A stretch of 64,000 bases of DNA from Vaginisenegalia massiliensis. GTDB taxonomy: Bacteria > Bacillota > Bacilli > Lactobacillales > Aerococcaceae. The notes below the pieces were generated by a model. That model worked only from the letters and a program-made list of their open reading frames with translations, searched no databases and had not been told where the DNA came from. The stretch covers positions 79,223-143,222 of the forward strand of contig NZ_UWPC01000006.1 of NCBI RefSeq assembly GCF_900604935.1, given 5' to 3'. Made by a program: the position numbers and the translations under genes. This document shows positions 13,193-22,039 of this stretch, piece after piece (positions within the stretch are counted from its first letter, which is position 1; every line of letters starts with the position of its first letter).

Positions 13193-13203
13193 CGTTGGAG
13201 ATT

Positions 13204-13244
13204 TACTCGTTTTGGCATTTTGGGGCGAGTAGCTAATCGGACTC
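13204..13244 (+). repeat. Short hairpin plus AGCTAATCG repeat
   Basis: TACTCG (13204-13209) pairs with CGAGTA (13226-13231). The stem leads directly into AGCTAATCGGACTC. The same stem-then-GCTAATCG arrangement occurs at 52283-52299, and the sequence without the stem at 25117-25131. It may be a fragment of a dispersed intergenic element. Confidence 0.4.
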
Positions 13245-13299
13245 AATAATGCTTTTGTGAAGTAGTATAATTTATTTGTGACTAAGGGAGGAAAGAATC

Positions 13300-13929
13300 A
13301 TGCAATTTGAAAAGTCTGATTTTGCACTATTTGAGCAGGGTGATTTAGGCCAACGGATGACCCAAATACGGACTCATATTCAACCAAAATTTGCCTTTTT
13401 TGGTGCTTTTCTAGCTCAAGTAATGAAAGAACAATCCGAATCGACACTAGAGCTACCGGTTCACATCGCCCAACACTTACGACGTACGGTTTATCCTCCT
13501 GAAAGTACTTGGGTGGCTATTGGTGGCAATAAGCGGGGCTATAAGAAATTTCCACATTTTCATTTATTAATTAACAAAGATTATCTCTTTTTTGGCCTTG
13601 CTCTGATTGATCAACCGATGCATGAAGGAGCTATGGCCCAGCTTTTACTGGATCAATCTGGATTATTTGATTCAATCACTTCCAATTATGTGATTATTCC
13701 CGACCATACTCAAGCGGCATATTATGCTTGTCAAGAAGATATTTTGAATCAGGCGTTGACTCGCTTACGTGATGTAAAGAAAGCGGAATTCATGTTAGGT
13801 CGAATGATTGCCAAAGATCAAGTTGCATTACTTGAAAATAAAGCCTTTCAAGCATGGCTTAAACAAACTGTGATCGATTTATTTCCTATTTATCAAGCTT
13901 TACTTGCTTGCCAAGCCTCAGCTTACTAG
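13300..13929 (+). CDS. DUF1054 (YktB/UPF0637) family protein
   Basis: A soluble 209-aa protein matching the Bacillus YktB family, whose cellular role is not established. Family landmarks are the N-terminal FEKSDFALFEQGDL, the HIAQHLRRTVYPPESTWVA stretch and GYKKFPHFHLLINKDYLFF. There is no signal or membrane segment. The ATG follows GGGAGGAAAG. It is a stand-alone gene between two terminators, so the context does not suggest a pathway. Confidence 0.85.
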   Translation: MQFEKSDFALFEQGDLGQRMTQIRTHIQPKFAFFGAFLAQVMKEQSESTLELPVHIAQHLRRTVYPPESTWVAIGGNKRGYKKFPHFHLLINKDYLFFGLALIDQPMHEGAMAQLLLDQSGLFDSITSNYVIIPDHTQAAYYACQEDILNQALTRLRDVKKAEFMLGRMIAKDQVALLENKAFQAWLKQTVIDLFPIYQALLACQASAY

Positions 13930-13965
13930 TAAAATAGTACGAATCTGTTTTAGCTGAAATAATAT

Positions 13966-14035
13966 AAAAAATTCCGAATCCAGGTTACAAGCAACATTCA
14001 ATTTGCTTGCCTGCCTGACAATTCGGAATTTTTTA
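13966..14035. terminator. Bidirectional terminator between DUF1054 gene and uvrC
   Basis: AAAAATTCCGAAT pairs with ATTCGGAATTTTT, with inner CAGG/CCTG and GCAA/TTGC pairs. A-run on the left and T-run on the right serve both converging genes. Confidence 0.85.
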
Positions 14036-14050
14036 ATTTAGTGTGTAAAT

Positions 14051-15898
14051 TTACTGGTTTGTTTGATTATTTAATTGATCAAGAATTCGTTGGGCCACTT
14101 TTTGAGGAATGCCTAGTTTTTGTAAGTCTGTTAAAGAAGCAGATTTTATTGCTTGAAGGGATTTTAATTCTTTTAGTAATTTGGTCCGCGTTTTGGGACC
14201 GACCCCTTCAATTTCATCGAGGATAGAGGCAAACTGAGATTTGCTTCTTACTTGACGGTGGTAAGAGATGGCATAACGATGGACTTCTTCTTGAATTCGT
14301 TGTAGGAAGTGAAAGGCTTGACTTCGGTGATCCATTTCAACTAGGTTTTCTTGATAGCCATCCATCAAAGCGGCTGTTTTGTGATGTTGGTCTTTGACCA
14401 TGCCGGCCACTGGAATTGAAAGGCCTAATTCATTTTCGAGAACATCGCGAGCGGCGCGAATTTGAATTTTCCCCCCATCCATCAGGATTAAATCAGGTAG
14501 AGGTTTTTCTTCACGCAGAAGGCGTGTGTAGCGACGGCGAATAATTTCTTGCGTATGTGCAAATTCATGAGCTCCTTCAACGCTCTTGATTTTGAATTTT
14601 CGGTAATTTTTCCGTTCAGGTTTACCATCTCGATAGACGACCATACCTGACACAGCATGAGTTCCCAAAATATTTGAGTGGTCAAAGGCTTCAATATAGT
14701 TGGCACGGGGCAGGTTGAGCAGTTGAGCTAATTCTTCGACAGCCCCTAGGGTTTTTAATTGTTTCATTTCAATTAAACGAAACTTCTCATCGAGGGCAAT
14801 TTGACTGTTTTTGCGACAGAGTTCGAGAATACTTTTTTTCTTGCCTTTCTGAGGACTGATAATTTTGACGGCTAAGACTTCAGTCAAGAGTTCAGCATCG
14901 ATGTCTTGGGGGACAATGATAGCCCGGGGTTTGATATGACTTTGCTCTTGATAAAAGCGGGCAATGAAAGTGGTCACTTCTTCAGAGGCAATGCCATAAC
15001 AAGGATAAATAGCAGCTTCACGTTTTAAAATGGAGCCTTGGCGGAGCATAAAAACTTGAATGGAAAGCCAGCCCTTATTATGGGTATAGCCAAAGACGTC
15101 CATATGATCATAATCTTGGCTCATGACGTTTTGTCGTTCAATTGTCGTCTCAATGTAGTGAATCTGATTGCGGTAATCTGCCGCTTGTTCGAAATCTAGT
15201 TTTTCGGCTGCTTGGGACATTTTATCTTTTAAGGCTTGTTTGATTGGAGCCACATCGCCATTAAAGAATCGTTTGATCCGTTCGATTTGTTGGTCGTATT
15301 CTTGCCGTGAGACCTCGTGGTCGCAAGGACCGATACATTGGCCCAAATGATAGTAAAAGCAAGCTCGCTTTTCATTCTTGGGACACCGTCTTAAGGGATA
15401 AACCCGGTGAAGCAATTGCTGGGTATTAGTGGCGGCATAGACATTAGGGAAGGGACCAAAATAATGGCCACCATCTTTAAGAACCTGATTAGTAATAATC
15501 AATTGAGGATGACGTTCCTTGGTAATCTTTAGGTAGGGATACATGGTCCCTTCTTTAAGTTTAATATTATAGGGTGGCTTATACTTCTGAATCAGATTAA
15601 TTTCGAGAATCAGGGCTTCTTTGTTGCTATTGGTCACAATGGTTTCAAAGTGATCAATTTCCGACACTAACTTGGTCGTCTTAGTATCATGGGCCCCGCG
15701 AAAATAGGAACGAACCCGGTTTTTAAGGTTTTTAGCTTTTCCGACATAGATAATTTCATCTTGAGCATTTTTCATTAAATAACAGCCAGGTAGATCGGGT
15801 AAAAGACGGAGTTTATTTTCAATTTTTTGGCGGATTTCAATTTTATCCAGGACTTTTTGGCGAGAACGGGTCAGCCGTTTAGGGGATTGGTCGGTCAT
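14051..15898 (-). CDS. uvrC: Excinuclease ABC subunit C
   Basis: Makes both incisions in nucleotide excision repair with UvrA and UvrB. The N-terminal GIY-YIG nuclease (LPGCYLMKNAQDEIIYVGK) is at about 35-55. The UVR domain (KLDFEQAADYRNQI) is near 210-240. The C-terminal RNase H-like nuclease carries EAFDHSNILGTHAVSGMVV and LILMDGG, and tandem HhH motifs lie at the end (IEGVGPKTRTKLL, LGIPQKVAQRIL). A four-cysteine set (RRCPKNEKRACFYYHLGQCIGPC) resembles the iron-sulphur ligands reported for UvrC. Length 615 aa is normal. It probably forms a two-gene operon with the upstream small gene. Confidence 0.97.
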   Translation of the reverse strand: MTDQSPKRLTRSRQKVLDKIEIRQKIENKLRLLPDLPGCYLMKNAQDEIIYVGKAKNLKNRVRSYFRGAHDTKTTKLVSEIDHFETIVTNSNKEALILEINLIQKYKPPYNIKLKEGTMYPYLKITKERHPQLIITNQVLKDGGHYFGPFPNVYAATNTQQLLHRVYPLRRCPKNEKRACFYYHLGQCIGPCDHEVSRQEYDQQIERIKRFFNGDVAPIKQALKDKMSQAAEKLDFEQAADYRNQIHYIETTIERQNVMSQDYDHMDVFGYTHNKGWLSIQVFMLRQGSILKREAAIYPCYGIASEEVTTFIARFYQEQSHIKPRAIIVPQDIDAELLTEVLAVKIISPQKGKKKSILELCRKNSQIALDEKFRLIEMKQLKTLGAVEELAQLLNLPRANYIEAFDHSNILGTHAVSGMVVYRDGKPERKNYRKFKIKSVEGAHEFAHTQEIIRRRYTRLLREEKPLPDLILMDGGKIQIRAARDVLENELGLSIPVAGMVKDQHHKTAALMDGYQENLVEMDHRSQAFHFLQRIQEEVHRYAISYHRQVRSKSQFASILDEIEGVGPKTRTKLLKELKSLQAIKSASLTDLQKLGIPQKVAQRILDQLNNQTNQ

Positions 15899-15909
15899 GA
15901 TAACCTCCT

Positions 15910-16206
15910 TTATTCGGGACGTTTACTTGGATACGATAGGTGAGGGGGCAGTGAATTGACTTGTGGAGCCTGATGGCGAATCAAGTATTTGTCGATAATG
16001 AACTGCTTACGCTGATTATAGTGACCAAACAAGCTAAGTTCGTCACCGACTTGGACTTTTAAGATGAAGTCATAGGCCTGTTTAGCTACTAATGCATGGA
16101 TTGTTTCTTGATTAGAAGTGAGGACCTTGAGGTGAACTAGGGCTGGGTCTTGTGCTTTAATCAACTTTAACGTTTCAACTAGGCCGATAATAGTTCGTGT
16201 TTCCAA
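15910..16206 (-). CDS. Small protein upstream of uvrC, OB-fold-like
   Basis: A 98-aa protein that I cannot assign. The central segment DFILKVQVGDELSLFGHYNQ followed by RKQFIIDKYLI has the strand pattern of an OB-fold, with conserved-looking glycines. No catalytic motif, signal peptide or membrane helix. The spacing to uvrC is 11 bases, so it is very likely co-transcribed; a nucleic-acid-binding role would fit but is conjecture. The ribosome site AAGGGGGG lies about ten bases before the ATG. Confidence 0.65.
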   Translation of the reverse strand: METRTIIGLVETLKLIKAQDPALVHLKVLTSNQETIHALVAKQAYDFILKVQVGDELSLFGHYNQRKQFIIDKYLIRHQAPQVNSLPPHLSYPSKRPE

Positions 16207-16238
16207 CTAAAATTCCCCCCTTAACTGTCATTAGATTC

Positions 16239-16311
16239 ATTATACCTTATTTTGAAAAACAGGGGAATTCCATGACATCTAGCGTTCTTTTGCTGTAAAT
16301 TATGCTATACT
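16239..16311. promoter_or_regulatory. Divergent -10 elements (uvrC operon / M3 peptidase)
   Basis: The minus-strand TATAAT (16239-16244) serves the uvrC operon. The plus-strand extended -10 TGCTATACT (16303-16311) serves the peptidase gene. Neither has a strong -35. Confidence 0.5.
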
Positions 16312-16343
16312 TATAAGACCAGAGATAACAAGGAGGAAACCCA

Positions 16344-18047
16344 ATGAAATTTAATGAATATCCATATGAACGTCCTGATTTAAGTGCGATTAAAGTGGAC
16401 TTCTTAGCAAAAGTAGAAGAAATCAAATCAGCTAGTGATCTTGATCAAACTAAGCAAGCTATTCGTGCCATTCAATCTATGCAAAATCTGATGGAAACAC
16501 AAATGACGCTCGCATCTGTACGACAATCACTTGATACTAAAGATGACTTCTATAATCAAGAAAAAGCTTTTTGGGACCAACATTCCCCTATTATTCAAGA
16601 ATGGGTCACTGAATACAAAAAAGCCGTATTAGCTAATCCGTTCAAAGATCAATTAGGTGATTTGTTACCTCAACCATTCTTTGCCATGGCTGAATTAGAT
16701 TTAAAACTATTTGACGCTGCTTTAATTCCTCTAATGCAAGAAGAAAATCGTTTAGTCAGTGAGTATGAAAATTTGGCAGCTTCTGCAGTCTATGAATATA
16801 AGGGCAAAACTTTAAATCTCTATGGCATGATGGCCGAAGCCGAGTCAGTGGATCGTCAACAACGTCAAGAAGTCAATCAAATGTTATTTGACTTCTATCA
16901 AGAGCATTTAGCTGAGTTTGATAGTGTGTATGATAAGTTGGTCAAAGTTCGTCATGAATTAGCTACTAAACTTGGTTTCAAAAACTTCATTGAAATGGGC
17001 TATGCTCGCATGTATCGGATGGACTATAACCGAGACGATGTCGAAGTATATCGCCGTGAAGTCTTAAAACATGTGGTTCCATTAGCGCAAGAAATTTTCC
17101 AACGTCAGGCCAACCGTTTAGGTCTTGATGAATTAAAATATTATGATTTAGCTTTAGAATATGAAAATGGTAATGCGATTCCTAAAGATGTACCGGAGGT
17201 TATTGTCGAGAATGGTGTGAAAATGTATCACGAGTTGTCACCTGAAACAGCTGAATTTATTGACTTCATGGTTGAAGGCAGTTTGTTAGATTTAGTGACC
17301 AAACCAGGTAAAAAGACAGGCGGGTACTGTACTTATCTACCAGATTTTAAGGCACCATTTATTTTCTCTAACTTTAATGGAACATCAGCAGATATTGATG
17401 TCTTGACCCATGAAGCGGGACATGCTTTCCAAGTCTACCAATCGCGTTGGGTACCTGCACCAGAATGTGTTTGGCCAACTTATGAGTCTTGTGAAATTCA
17501 TTCAATGAGTATGGAATTCTTTGCATGGCCATGGATGGAACTCTTCTTTAAGGAACAAACACCAAAATACAAATACAGTCATTTGTCAGGCGGTGTGAAA
17601 TTCTTACCTTATGGTGTTTTAGTAGACCATTTCCAACACGAAGTCTATGAACATCCAGAAATGACCCCAGAACAAAGACGGGCAACATGGCGCAAGTTAG
17701 AAAAACAATATAATCCGTGGAAGGATTATGATGGCAATGAATTCTTAGAAAATGGGGGCTTCTGGTTTAAACAAGCTCACATTTTTGCTACACCATTCTA
17801 TTACATTGACTATACGCTGGCTCAGGTATGTGCTTTCCAATTCTGGAAACGTGCTCACGTAGATCAAGATCCTCAAGCATGGCAAGATTACTTGAAAATC
17901 TGTCAAATTGGTGGAACACAAACCTTCTTATCCATTGTCAAAGCCGCTAACTTAGCTTCGCCATTTGAAGAAGGAACCTTAGGTAATATCATTGATTCAA
18001 TTCGACAATATTTAAACAATATTAGTGAGGCTGACCTTGAAATTTAA
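16344..18047 (+). CDS. M3-family oligoendopeptidase
   Basis: A cytoplasmic zinc metallopeptidase that trims short peptides. The HEAGHAF zinc motif (HExxH) is at about residues 356-362, and the third ligand glutamate lies in the downstream PTYESCEIHSMSMEFFAWPW stretch. Length 567 aa fits the Lactobacillales M3 oligoendopeptidase group, shorter than PepF (~600). The ATG follows AAGGAGGAAA. No signal peptide. It is a single-gene unit with an extended -10 upstream and a weak terminator-like hairpin downstream. The exact substrate range cannot be read from the sequence. Confidence 0.93.
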   Translation: MKFNEYPYERPDLSAIKVDFLAKVEEIKSASDLDQTKQAIRAIQSMQNLMETQMTLASVRQSLDTKDDFYNQEKAFWDQHSPIIQEWVTEYKKAVLANPFKDQLGDLLPQPFFAMAELDLKLFDAALIPLMQEENRLVSEYENLAASAVYEYKGKTLNLYGMMAEAESVDRQQRQEVNQMLFDFYQEHLAEFDSVYDKLVKVRHELATKLGFKNFIEMGYARMYRMDYNRDDVEVYRREVLKHVVPLAQEIFQRQANRLGLDELKYYDLALEYENGNAIPKDVPEVIVENGVKMYHELSPETAEFIDFMVEGSLLDLVTKPGKKTGGYCTYLPDFKAPFIFSNFNGTSADIDVLTHEAGHAFQVYQSRWVPAPECVWPTYESCEIHSMSMEFFAWPWMELFFKEQTPKYKYSHLSGGVKFLPYGVLVDHFQHEVYEHPEMTPEQRRATWRKLEKQYNPWKDYDGNEFLENGGFWFKQAHIFATPFYYIDYTLAQVCAFQFWKRAHVDQDPQAWQDYLKICQIGGTQTFLSIVKAANLASPFEEGTLGNIIDSIRQYLNNISEADLEI

Positions 18048-18082
18048 GCTTCAAAATAGATTTTGAAATAGACACTTAAAAA

Positions 18083-18113
18083 GGTCCCTGTGTGCTTCAA
18101 GTAGACAGGGATC
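18083..18113 (+). terminator. Possible weak terminator after the M3 peptidase
   Basis: GGTCCCTGT pairs with ACAGGGATC (one G-T pair) around a 13-base loop, but only CATTTGTCTTT follows. The hairpin covers the upstream in-frame ATG at 18092, which argues against that start for the next gene. Confidence 0.45.
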
Positions 18114-18172
18114 ATTTGTCTTTACTGCTAGGAAAGTTATCGGGACGGGTATTAATGAGAAAGGGTGATAGG

Positions 18173-19561
18173 ATGCCTTTTAAATTAAAACAGGTGTCAT
18201 TGATTAAAGATCCCATTAGCAGACAGGTCATGCATATTGCTTGGCCAATATTAGTTGAAGTAACCTTTGCATCGTTATTTGGCATGATCAATTTGATTAT
18301 GGTCGGTAAGTATGAAGGCGGTTCTTTCCCCTCAGCAGCCTATGTAGCGGCCATCGGGATGATAAATATTCCCTTTTTCTTTATTTTGGCTTTTGTGCAG
18401 TCTGTCGGGGTTGGGGGAACGACGTTGTTGGCTCGAGCCTTTGGAGCTCAAGAACTGGATCGCTTGGATCCCATCCTTAAACATGTTGTTTTGATGGGCT
18501 TGGTCTTAGTCGTTCCTTTAATTGTTTTTGTCTTAAGCTTTCAATTACCTATTATGCGCTTTCTTGGCGCCCAAAATGATGCCATTCAAGCCAGTATGAT
18601 ATATTATCGACTAGTTATGGTGGGATTGTTTTTTATATCTCTGACTTCAATGGTTTCGGCCGCCATTCGTGGGGTAGGAGAAACAAAGGCTCCTATGCGT
18701 TTTAATTTATTAGCTAATGGTTTGAATATCATTATTGGCTTTTGTCTTATTCGGGGGCGTTTTTTCTTCCCAGAATTAGGGATTGTAGGGGCAGGAATCG
18801 CGACACTAGTGGCCAATATTATTGCTTGTGGCTTAATGTTTTGGTATGTAGCCTCAGGTAAATCAGTCATTCAAGTCAATTGGTTTAAACCCTTTAAATT
18901 TAGACTGAGTTTAGCTAAGCAAATCTTAGCTATTGGCTTGCCTTCAGCCGGCGAACAGATGATTTTGCGGACGGGCTTGCTTTTATACACACAAATAGTG
19001 GCAAGTATGGGAACAGTTATCATGGCCGCCCATCAAATTGCTTTAAATATATTATCTTTTTCATTTACACCAGGCATGGCCTTAGGTATTGCTGCGTCTG
19101 CTTTAGTGGGACAGTCTCTTGGTGCAGGAAAAGCAGATATGGCGGATAAATTTGGCCGTCGTTCAAGCTTTTTTGCTTTATTGATTGGTTTAATGATGGG
19201 AGCTTTCTTCTATTTGCTTCGGCATGAAATAGGCTATTGGTATAATTCCGATCCGGCCGTCATTCGGGCTGTATCAATTCCTCTTTCCTTGATGGCGATT
19301 ACGGCTCCGTTTCAATTGCCTCAATTGACAGAGGCCGGGGCTTTACGGGGAGCAGGTGATACCATTTTCCCAATGATTTCTACTGGTTTTTCCGTTATTG
19401 CGGTGCGAGTCGCTTTGAGTTATCTTTTTGTTTATTATTTAGGATGGGGGTTATGGGGCGCTTGGTTAGCTGTATTTTGTGATCAAGTCGTCCGTTCAAT
19501 GATGATTACCATCCGATATCAACGTGGTAAATGGAAAACAATTGAAATTAAACCTGATTAG
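18173..19561 (+). CDS. MATE-family efflux transporter
   Basis: Predicted 12-helix multidrug/toxin extruder in the membrane, Na+ or H+ coupled. Two homologous halves are visible, starting at PISRQVMHIAWPILVEVTF and again near LSLAKQILAIGLPSAGEQM, with the conserved MAAHQIALN and GIAASALVGQSLGAG motifs. I chose ATG 18173 (462 aa), which follows GAGAAAGGGTGATAGG; ATG 18155 and ATG 18092 are in frame but poorer. The gene ends ten bases before the oxidoreductase gene and probably shares its transcript. Substrate unknown. Confidence 0.92.
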   Translation: MPFKLKQVSLIKDPISRQVMHIAWPILVEVTFASLFGMINLIMVGKYEGGSFPSAAYVAAIGMINIPFFFILAFVQSVGVGGTTLLARAFGAQELDRLDPILKHVVLMGLVLVVPLIVFVLSFQLPIMRFLGAQNDAIQASMIYYRLVMVGLFFISLTSMVSAAIRGVGETKAPMRFNLLANGLNIIIGFCLIRGRFFFPELGIVGAGIATLVANIIACGLMFWYVASGKSVIQVNWFKPFKFRLSLAKQILAIGLPSAGEQMILRTGLLLYTQIVASMGTVIMAAHQIALNILSFSFTPGMALGIAASALVGQSLGAGKADMADKFGRRSSFFALLIGLMMGAFFYLLRHEIGYWYNSDPAVIRAVSIPLSLMAITAPFQLPQLTEAGALRGAGDTIFPMISTGFSVIAVRVALSYLFVYYLGWGLWGAWLAVFCDQVVRSMMITIRYQRGKWKTIEIKPD

Positions 19562-19571
19562 GAGGTAGAAA

Positions 19572-20609
19572 ATGATCAATGTAGGCACGATTGGAACTTC
19601 GTGGATTACAGAAGAATTTATCGAAGGGGCACAATTGACGGAACTTTACCATATTCGTGGTATTTATTCTCGTCAAGCCAGCAAAGCCAAAGCTTTAGCA
19701 GAGAAGTATGGCGCTGATTTCTACTGTGATCAATTAAATAATCTATTATATGATCCCGAAATTGATGTGATTTATATTGCCAGTCCCAATAGTATTCACT
19801 TTGAACAAGCCATTCGGGCTTTAAAAGTCGGTAAGCATGTCATTGTCGAAAAACCTTGTTTTGCTAGCGTTGAACAGTGGAAGCAAGCGCATGAAACAGC
19901 AGAAAAAAATCAAGTCATGATTTTTGAAGCGGCTAAGCACATCCATAGTCGTAACTATAAACGCCTTAAGCAACTTGTGCGCCATAAGCAAGAAGAATTA
20001 AAGAGTCCTTTCTTAGGAGCTAACTTTAATTTAGGCCGTTATTCATCAAAATATGACGCATATTTAAAGGCTCTTGAGACTGGAACTGAATTACCGAATA
20101 TGTTTAATAGTGACTTCGCTACCGGAACATTGATGGATATGGGTGTTTATCCGATTTATGTAGCGGTTGATTTATTTGGCTTGCCAGAGACGGTCCGTTA
20201 TCACGCATTAACAGGTCAAAAGCAAATTGATCTGCATGGAAATGTAATCTTAAGTTATTCGGATTTTCAAGTGTCCATCTTTATGTCTAAAGCGGTTCAT
20301 TCGCAATTAGCCAATGAAATTTATTTTGGCAAAGAAACCATCGTGATTGAGGGGATTACTCGAATTGCCAAGGTCGCTTTAATTAATACGCAAGGCCAAT
20401 ATGCCAATGTCATCGATTATAAACCGGAACATCCCATGCTTGATCAACTCACCGATTTTGCTCAAATTATGACTGAGCCTAAAAAGCTTGAAAACCAACT
20501 ACGCTATGAAGATTGGAAACAACTAAGTCTGCAAGTGGCCCAAGTGATGGCCCAATTAAGAAAGTCAGCTCAGATCGAATTTTCAGTGCTGAAAGATGGG
20601 GAAAAATAA
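19572..20609 (+). CDS. Gfo/Idh/MocA-family oxidoreductase
   Basis: An NAD(P)-dependent dehydrogenase of the glucose-fructose oxidoreductase type, probably acting on a sugar or polyol. The N-terminal GTIGTSWITEEFIEGA is the nucleotide-binding loop. VDVIYIASPNSIHFEQAI and HVIVEKPC carry the family EKP catalytic motif (about residues 94-96), and GTLMDMGVYPIY is the usual substrate-pocket helix. Length 345 aa is standard. AGGAGG precedes the ATG. The stop overlaps the helicase start (TAATG), an unexpected coupling with an RNA helicase that may reflect only compact packing. Confidence 0.9.
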   Translation: MINVGTIGTSWITEEFIEGAQLTELYHIRGIYSRQASKAKALAEKYGADFYCDQLNNLLYDPEIDVIYIASPNSIHFEQAIRALKVGKHVIVEKPCFASVEQWKQAHETAEKNQVMIFEAAKHIHSRNYKRLKQLVRHKQEELKSPFLGANFNLGRYSSKYDAYLKALETGTELPNMFNSDFATGTLMDMGVYPIYVAVDLFGLPETVRYHALTGQKQIDLHGNVILSYSDFQVSIFMSKAVHSQLANEIYFGKETIVIEGITRIAKVALINTQGQYANVIDYKPEHPMLDQLTDFAQIMTEPKKLENQLRYEDWKQLSLQVAQVMAQLRKSAQIEFSVLKDGEK

Positions 20610-21898
20610 TGATAAAGAATTTAAAAGACGCTTTGCAAGACCATTGGCAAAGTAAAGGTTTTGCACAAGCGACACCAATCCAAGTTATATGTGCTGAAAA
20701 ATTTAATCAATCGTCTTCTTTTGTGGCGATTTCTCCAACTGGAACAGGTAAGACTTTGGCTTATCTCTTGCCTCTTTTGAATCAAATTCAAGCTAATCAT
20801 CAATTACAGGCGCTTATTCTGGTACCATCTCAAGAATTAGCTAAACAAGTGGGAGCTGTAGCGAGTGAATGGGGTCAGCTAGTGGGCATTCATAGCCTTG
20901 TTTTATTAGGTGGGGCAAATATTAACCGTCAAGCTGAGGCATTAAAAGCTAAACCTGAGTTAATTGTAGCAACGCCTGGTCGCTTGCATGAGTTTATGAC
21001 CTACACACGCAAGATAAAGCTACATGAAGTTAAGGCCTTAATATTTGATGAAGCAGACTATTTGCTTGAACAAGAATATTTACCCATGATTCAGGACTTA
21101 CGTAAACGGGTAATGCGCGATACGCGTTGTGTTTGGGTTTCGGCAACTTTAGGACCAAGCCTAGCCCGACTGGCCGAGGAAGAAAAACTCACGGTAGCCA
21201 GTATATCGGTTGAAGATAACCAATTAAATTTGAGTCATTATTACATCATGGGCCAAGATAGACAAAAAGTGACCAAACTGAAGCAATTAACTCAATTAGC
21301 TGATTTTCAAGCAATTGTCTTTTTTGAGCAAATTCATCAATTAGAAGAAGTTGCAGCCAAATTGACCTATCAGGGTGTAAAAGTAGCTATGCTCCATAGT
21401 CAATTATCGAAACAAGAGCGTGAGCAAGCCATGCGCGTGTTTAGTCAAGGCCAGGCTCAATATTTGCTAACGACGGATGTGGCGGCTAGGGGTCTGGATA
21501 TTCCAGCTATTCCGTATGTGATCCATTTCAATCGTGTCGATGATCCTCACACCTATCAACATCGGTCAGGGCGGACTGGGCGGATGGGAAGTCAAGGTTA
21601 TGTCCTTTCATTAGTGAACGAACAAGAATGGCGCGATTTACGAAATTGTCTGCGTGATTTACCAATGAAACTGGAACAACGTTATATTTACTTGGGACAA
21701 TTAGTGACGGAAGAACAGTTTCTTCTTTTAAGGGAAGAGCAAGTCAGCCAAGATGCTAATCGGACTCCCATTAAAGTTAAGAAGAAAGTAGCCGTTAAAA
21801 GCAAAAAAACACTTGATAATAAGACTAAATTGAAGACCAAGAAACGAGTACGTGACCAAAAGAATAAAGGAAAAAGACGAGTGGCTAAGTCCGAATAA
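20609..21898 (+). CDS. DEAD-box RNA helicase (CshB-like)
   Basis: An ATP-dependent RNA helicase for ribosome assembly or mRNA turnover. Q motif FAQATPIQ, motif I SPTGTGKT, DEAD in IFDEADYLL, motif III SAT and motif VI HRSGRTGRMG are all present. The C-terminal ~45 residues are a Lys/Arg-rich tail (KVKKKVAVKSKK and repeats), a likely RNA-binding extension. I place the start at ATG 20609, overlapping the stop of the previous gene, because upstream codons back to 20513 encode the other reading frame of that gene. Length 429 aa. Closest group by length and tail is Bacillus CshB (YqfR), a tentative match. Confidence 0.93.
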   Translation: MIKNLKDALQDHWQSKGFAQATPIQVICAEKFNQSSSFVAISPTGTGKTLAYLLPLLNQIQANHQLQALILVPSQELAKQVGAVASEWGQLVGIHSLVLLGGANINRQAEALKAKPELIVATPGRLHEFMTYTRKIKLHEVKALIFDEADYLLEQEYLPMIQDLRKRVMRDTRCVWVSATLGPSLARLAEEEKLTVASISVEDNQLNLSHYYIMGQDRQKVTKLKQLTQLADFQAIVFFEQIHQLEEVAAKLTYQGVKVAMLHSQLSKQEREQAMRVFSQGQAQYLLTTDVAARGLDIPAIPYVIHFNRVDDPHTYQHRSGRTGRMGSQGYVLSLVNEQEWRDLRNCLRDLPMKLEQRYIYLGQLVTEEQFLLLREEQVSQDANRTPIKVKKKVAVKSKKTLDNKTKLKTKKRVRDQKNKGKRRVAKSE

Positions 21899-22039
21899 AG
21901 TGGATTTTTCTTTAGACTTAACCATTTAGGGAATACCAAAGCACTTCCAATCGAAGTTTACATATTCTTTACAGAGTATTTGCATGAATTCAATATTCAT
22001 TTTATATAGTAGAGGTAGAATGAAACGATTGGGAGTGAC

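Noticed and set aside
18092..18172. Longer N-terminus for the MATE transporter
   Set aside because: The extra residues overlap a terminator-like hairpin and lack the family's N-terminus; ATG 18173 has a proper ribosome site.
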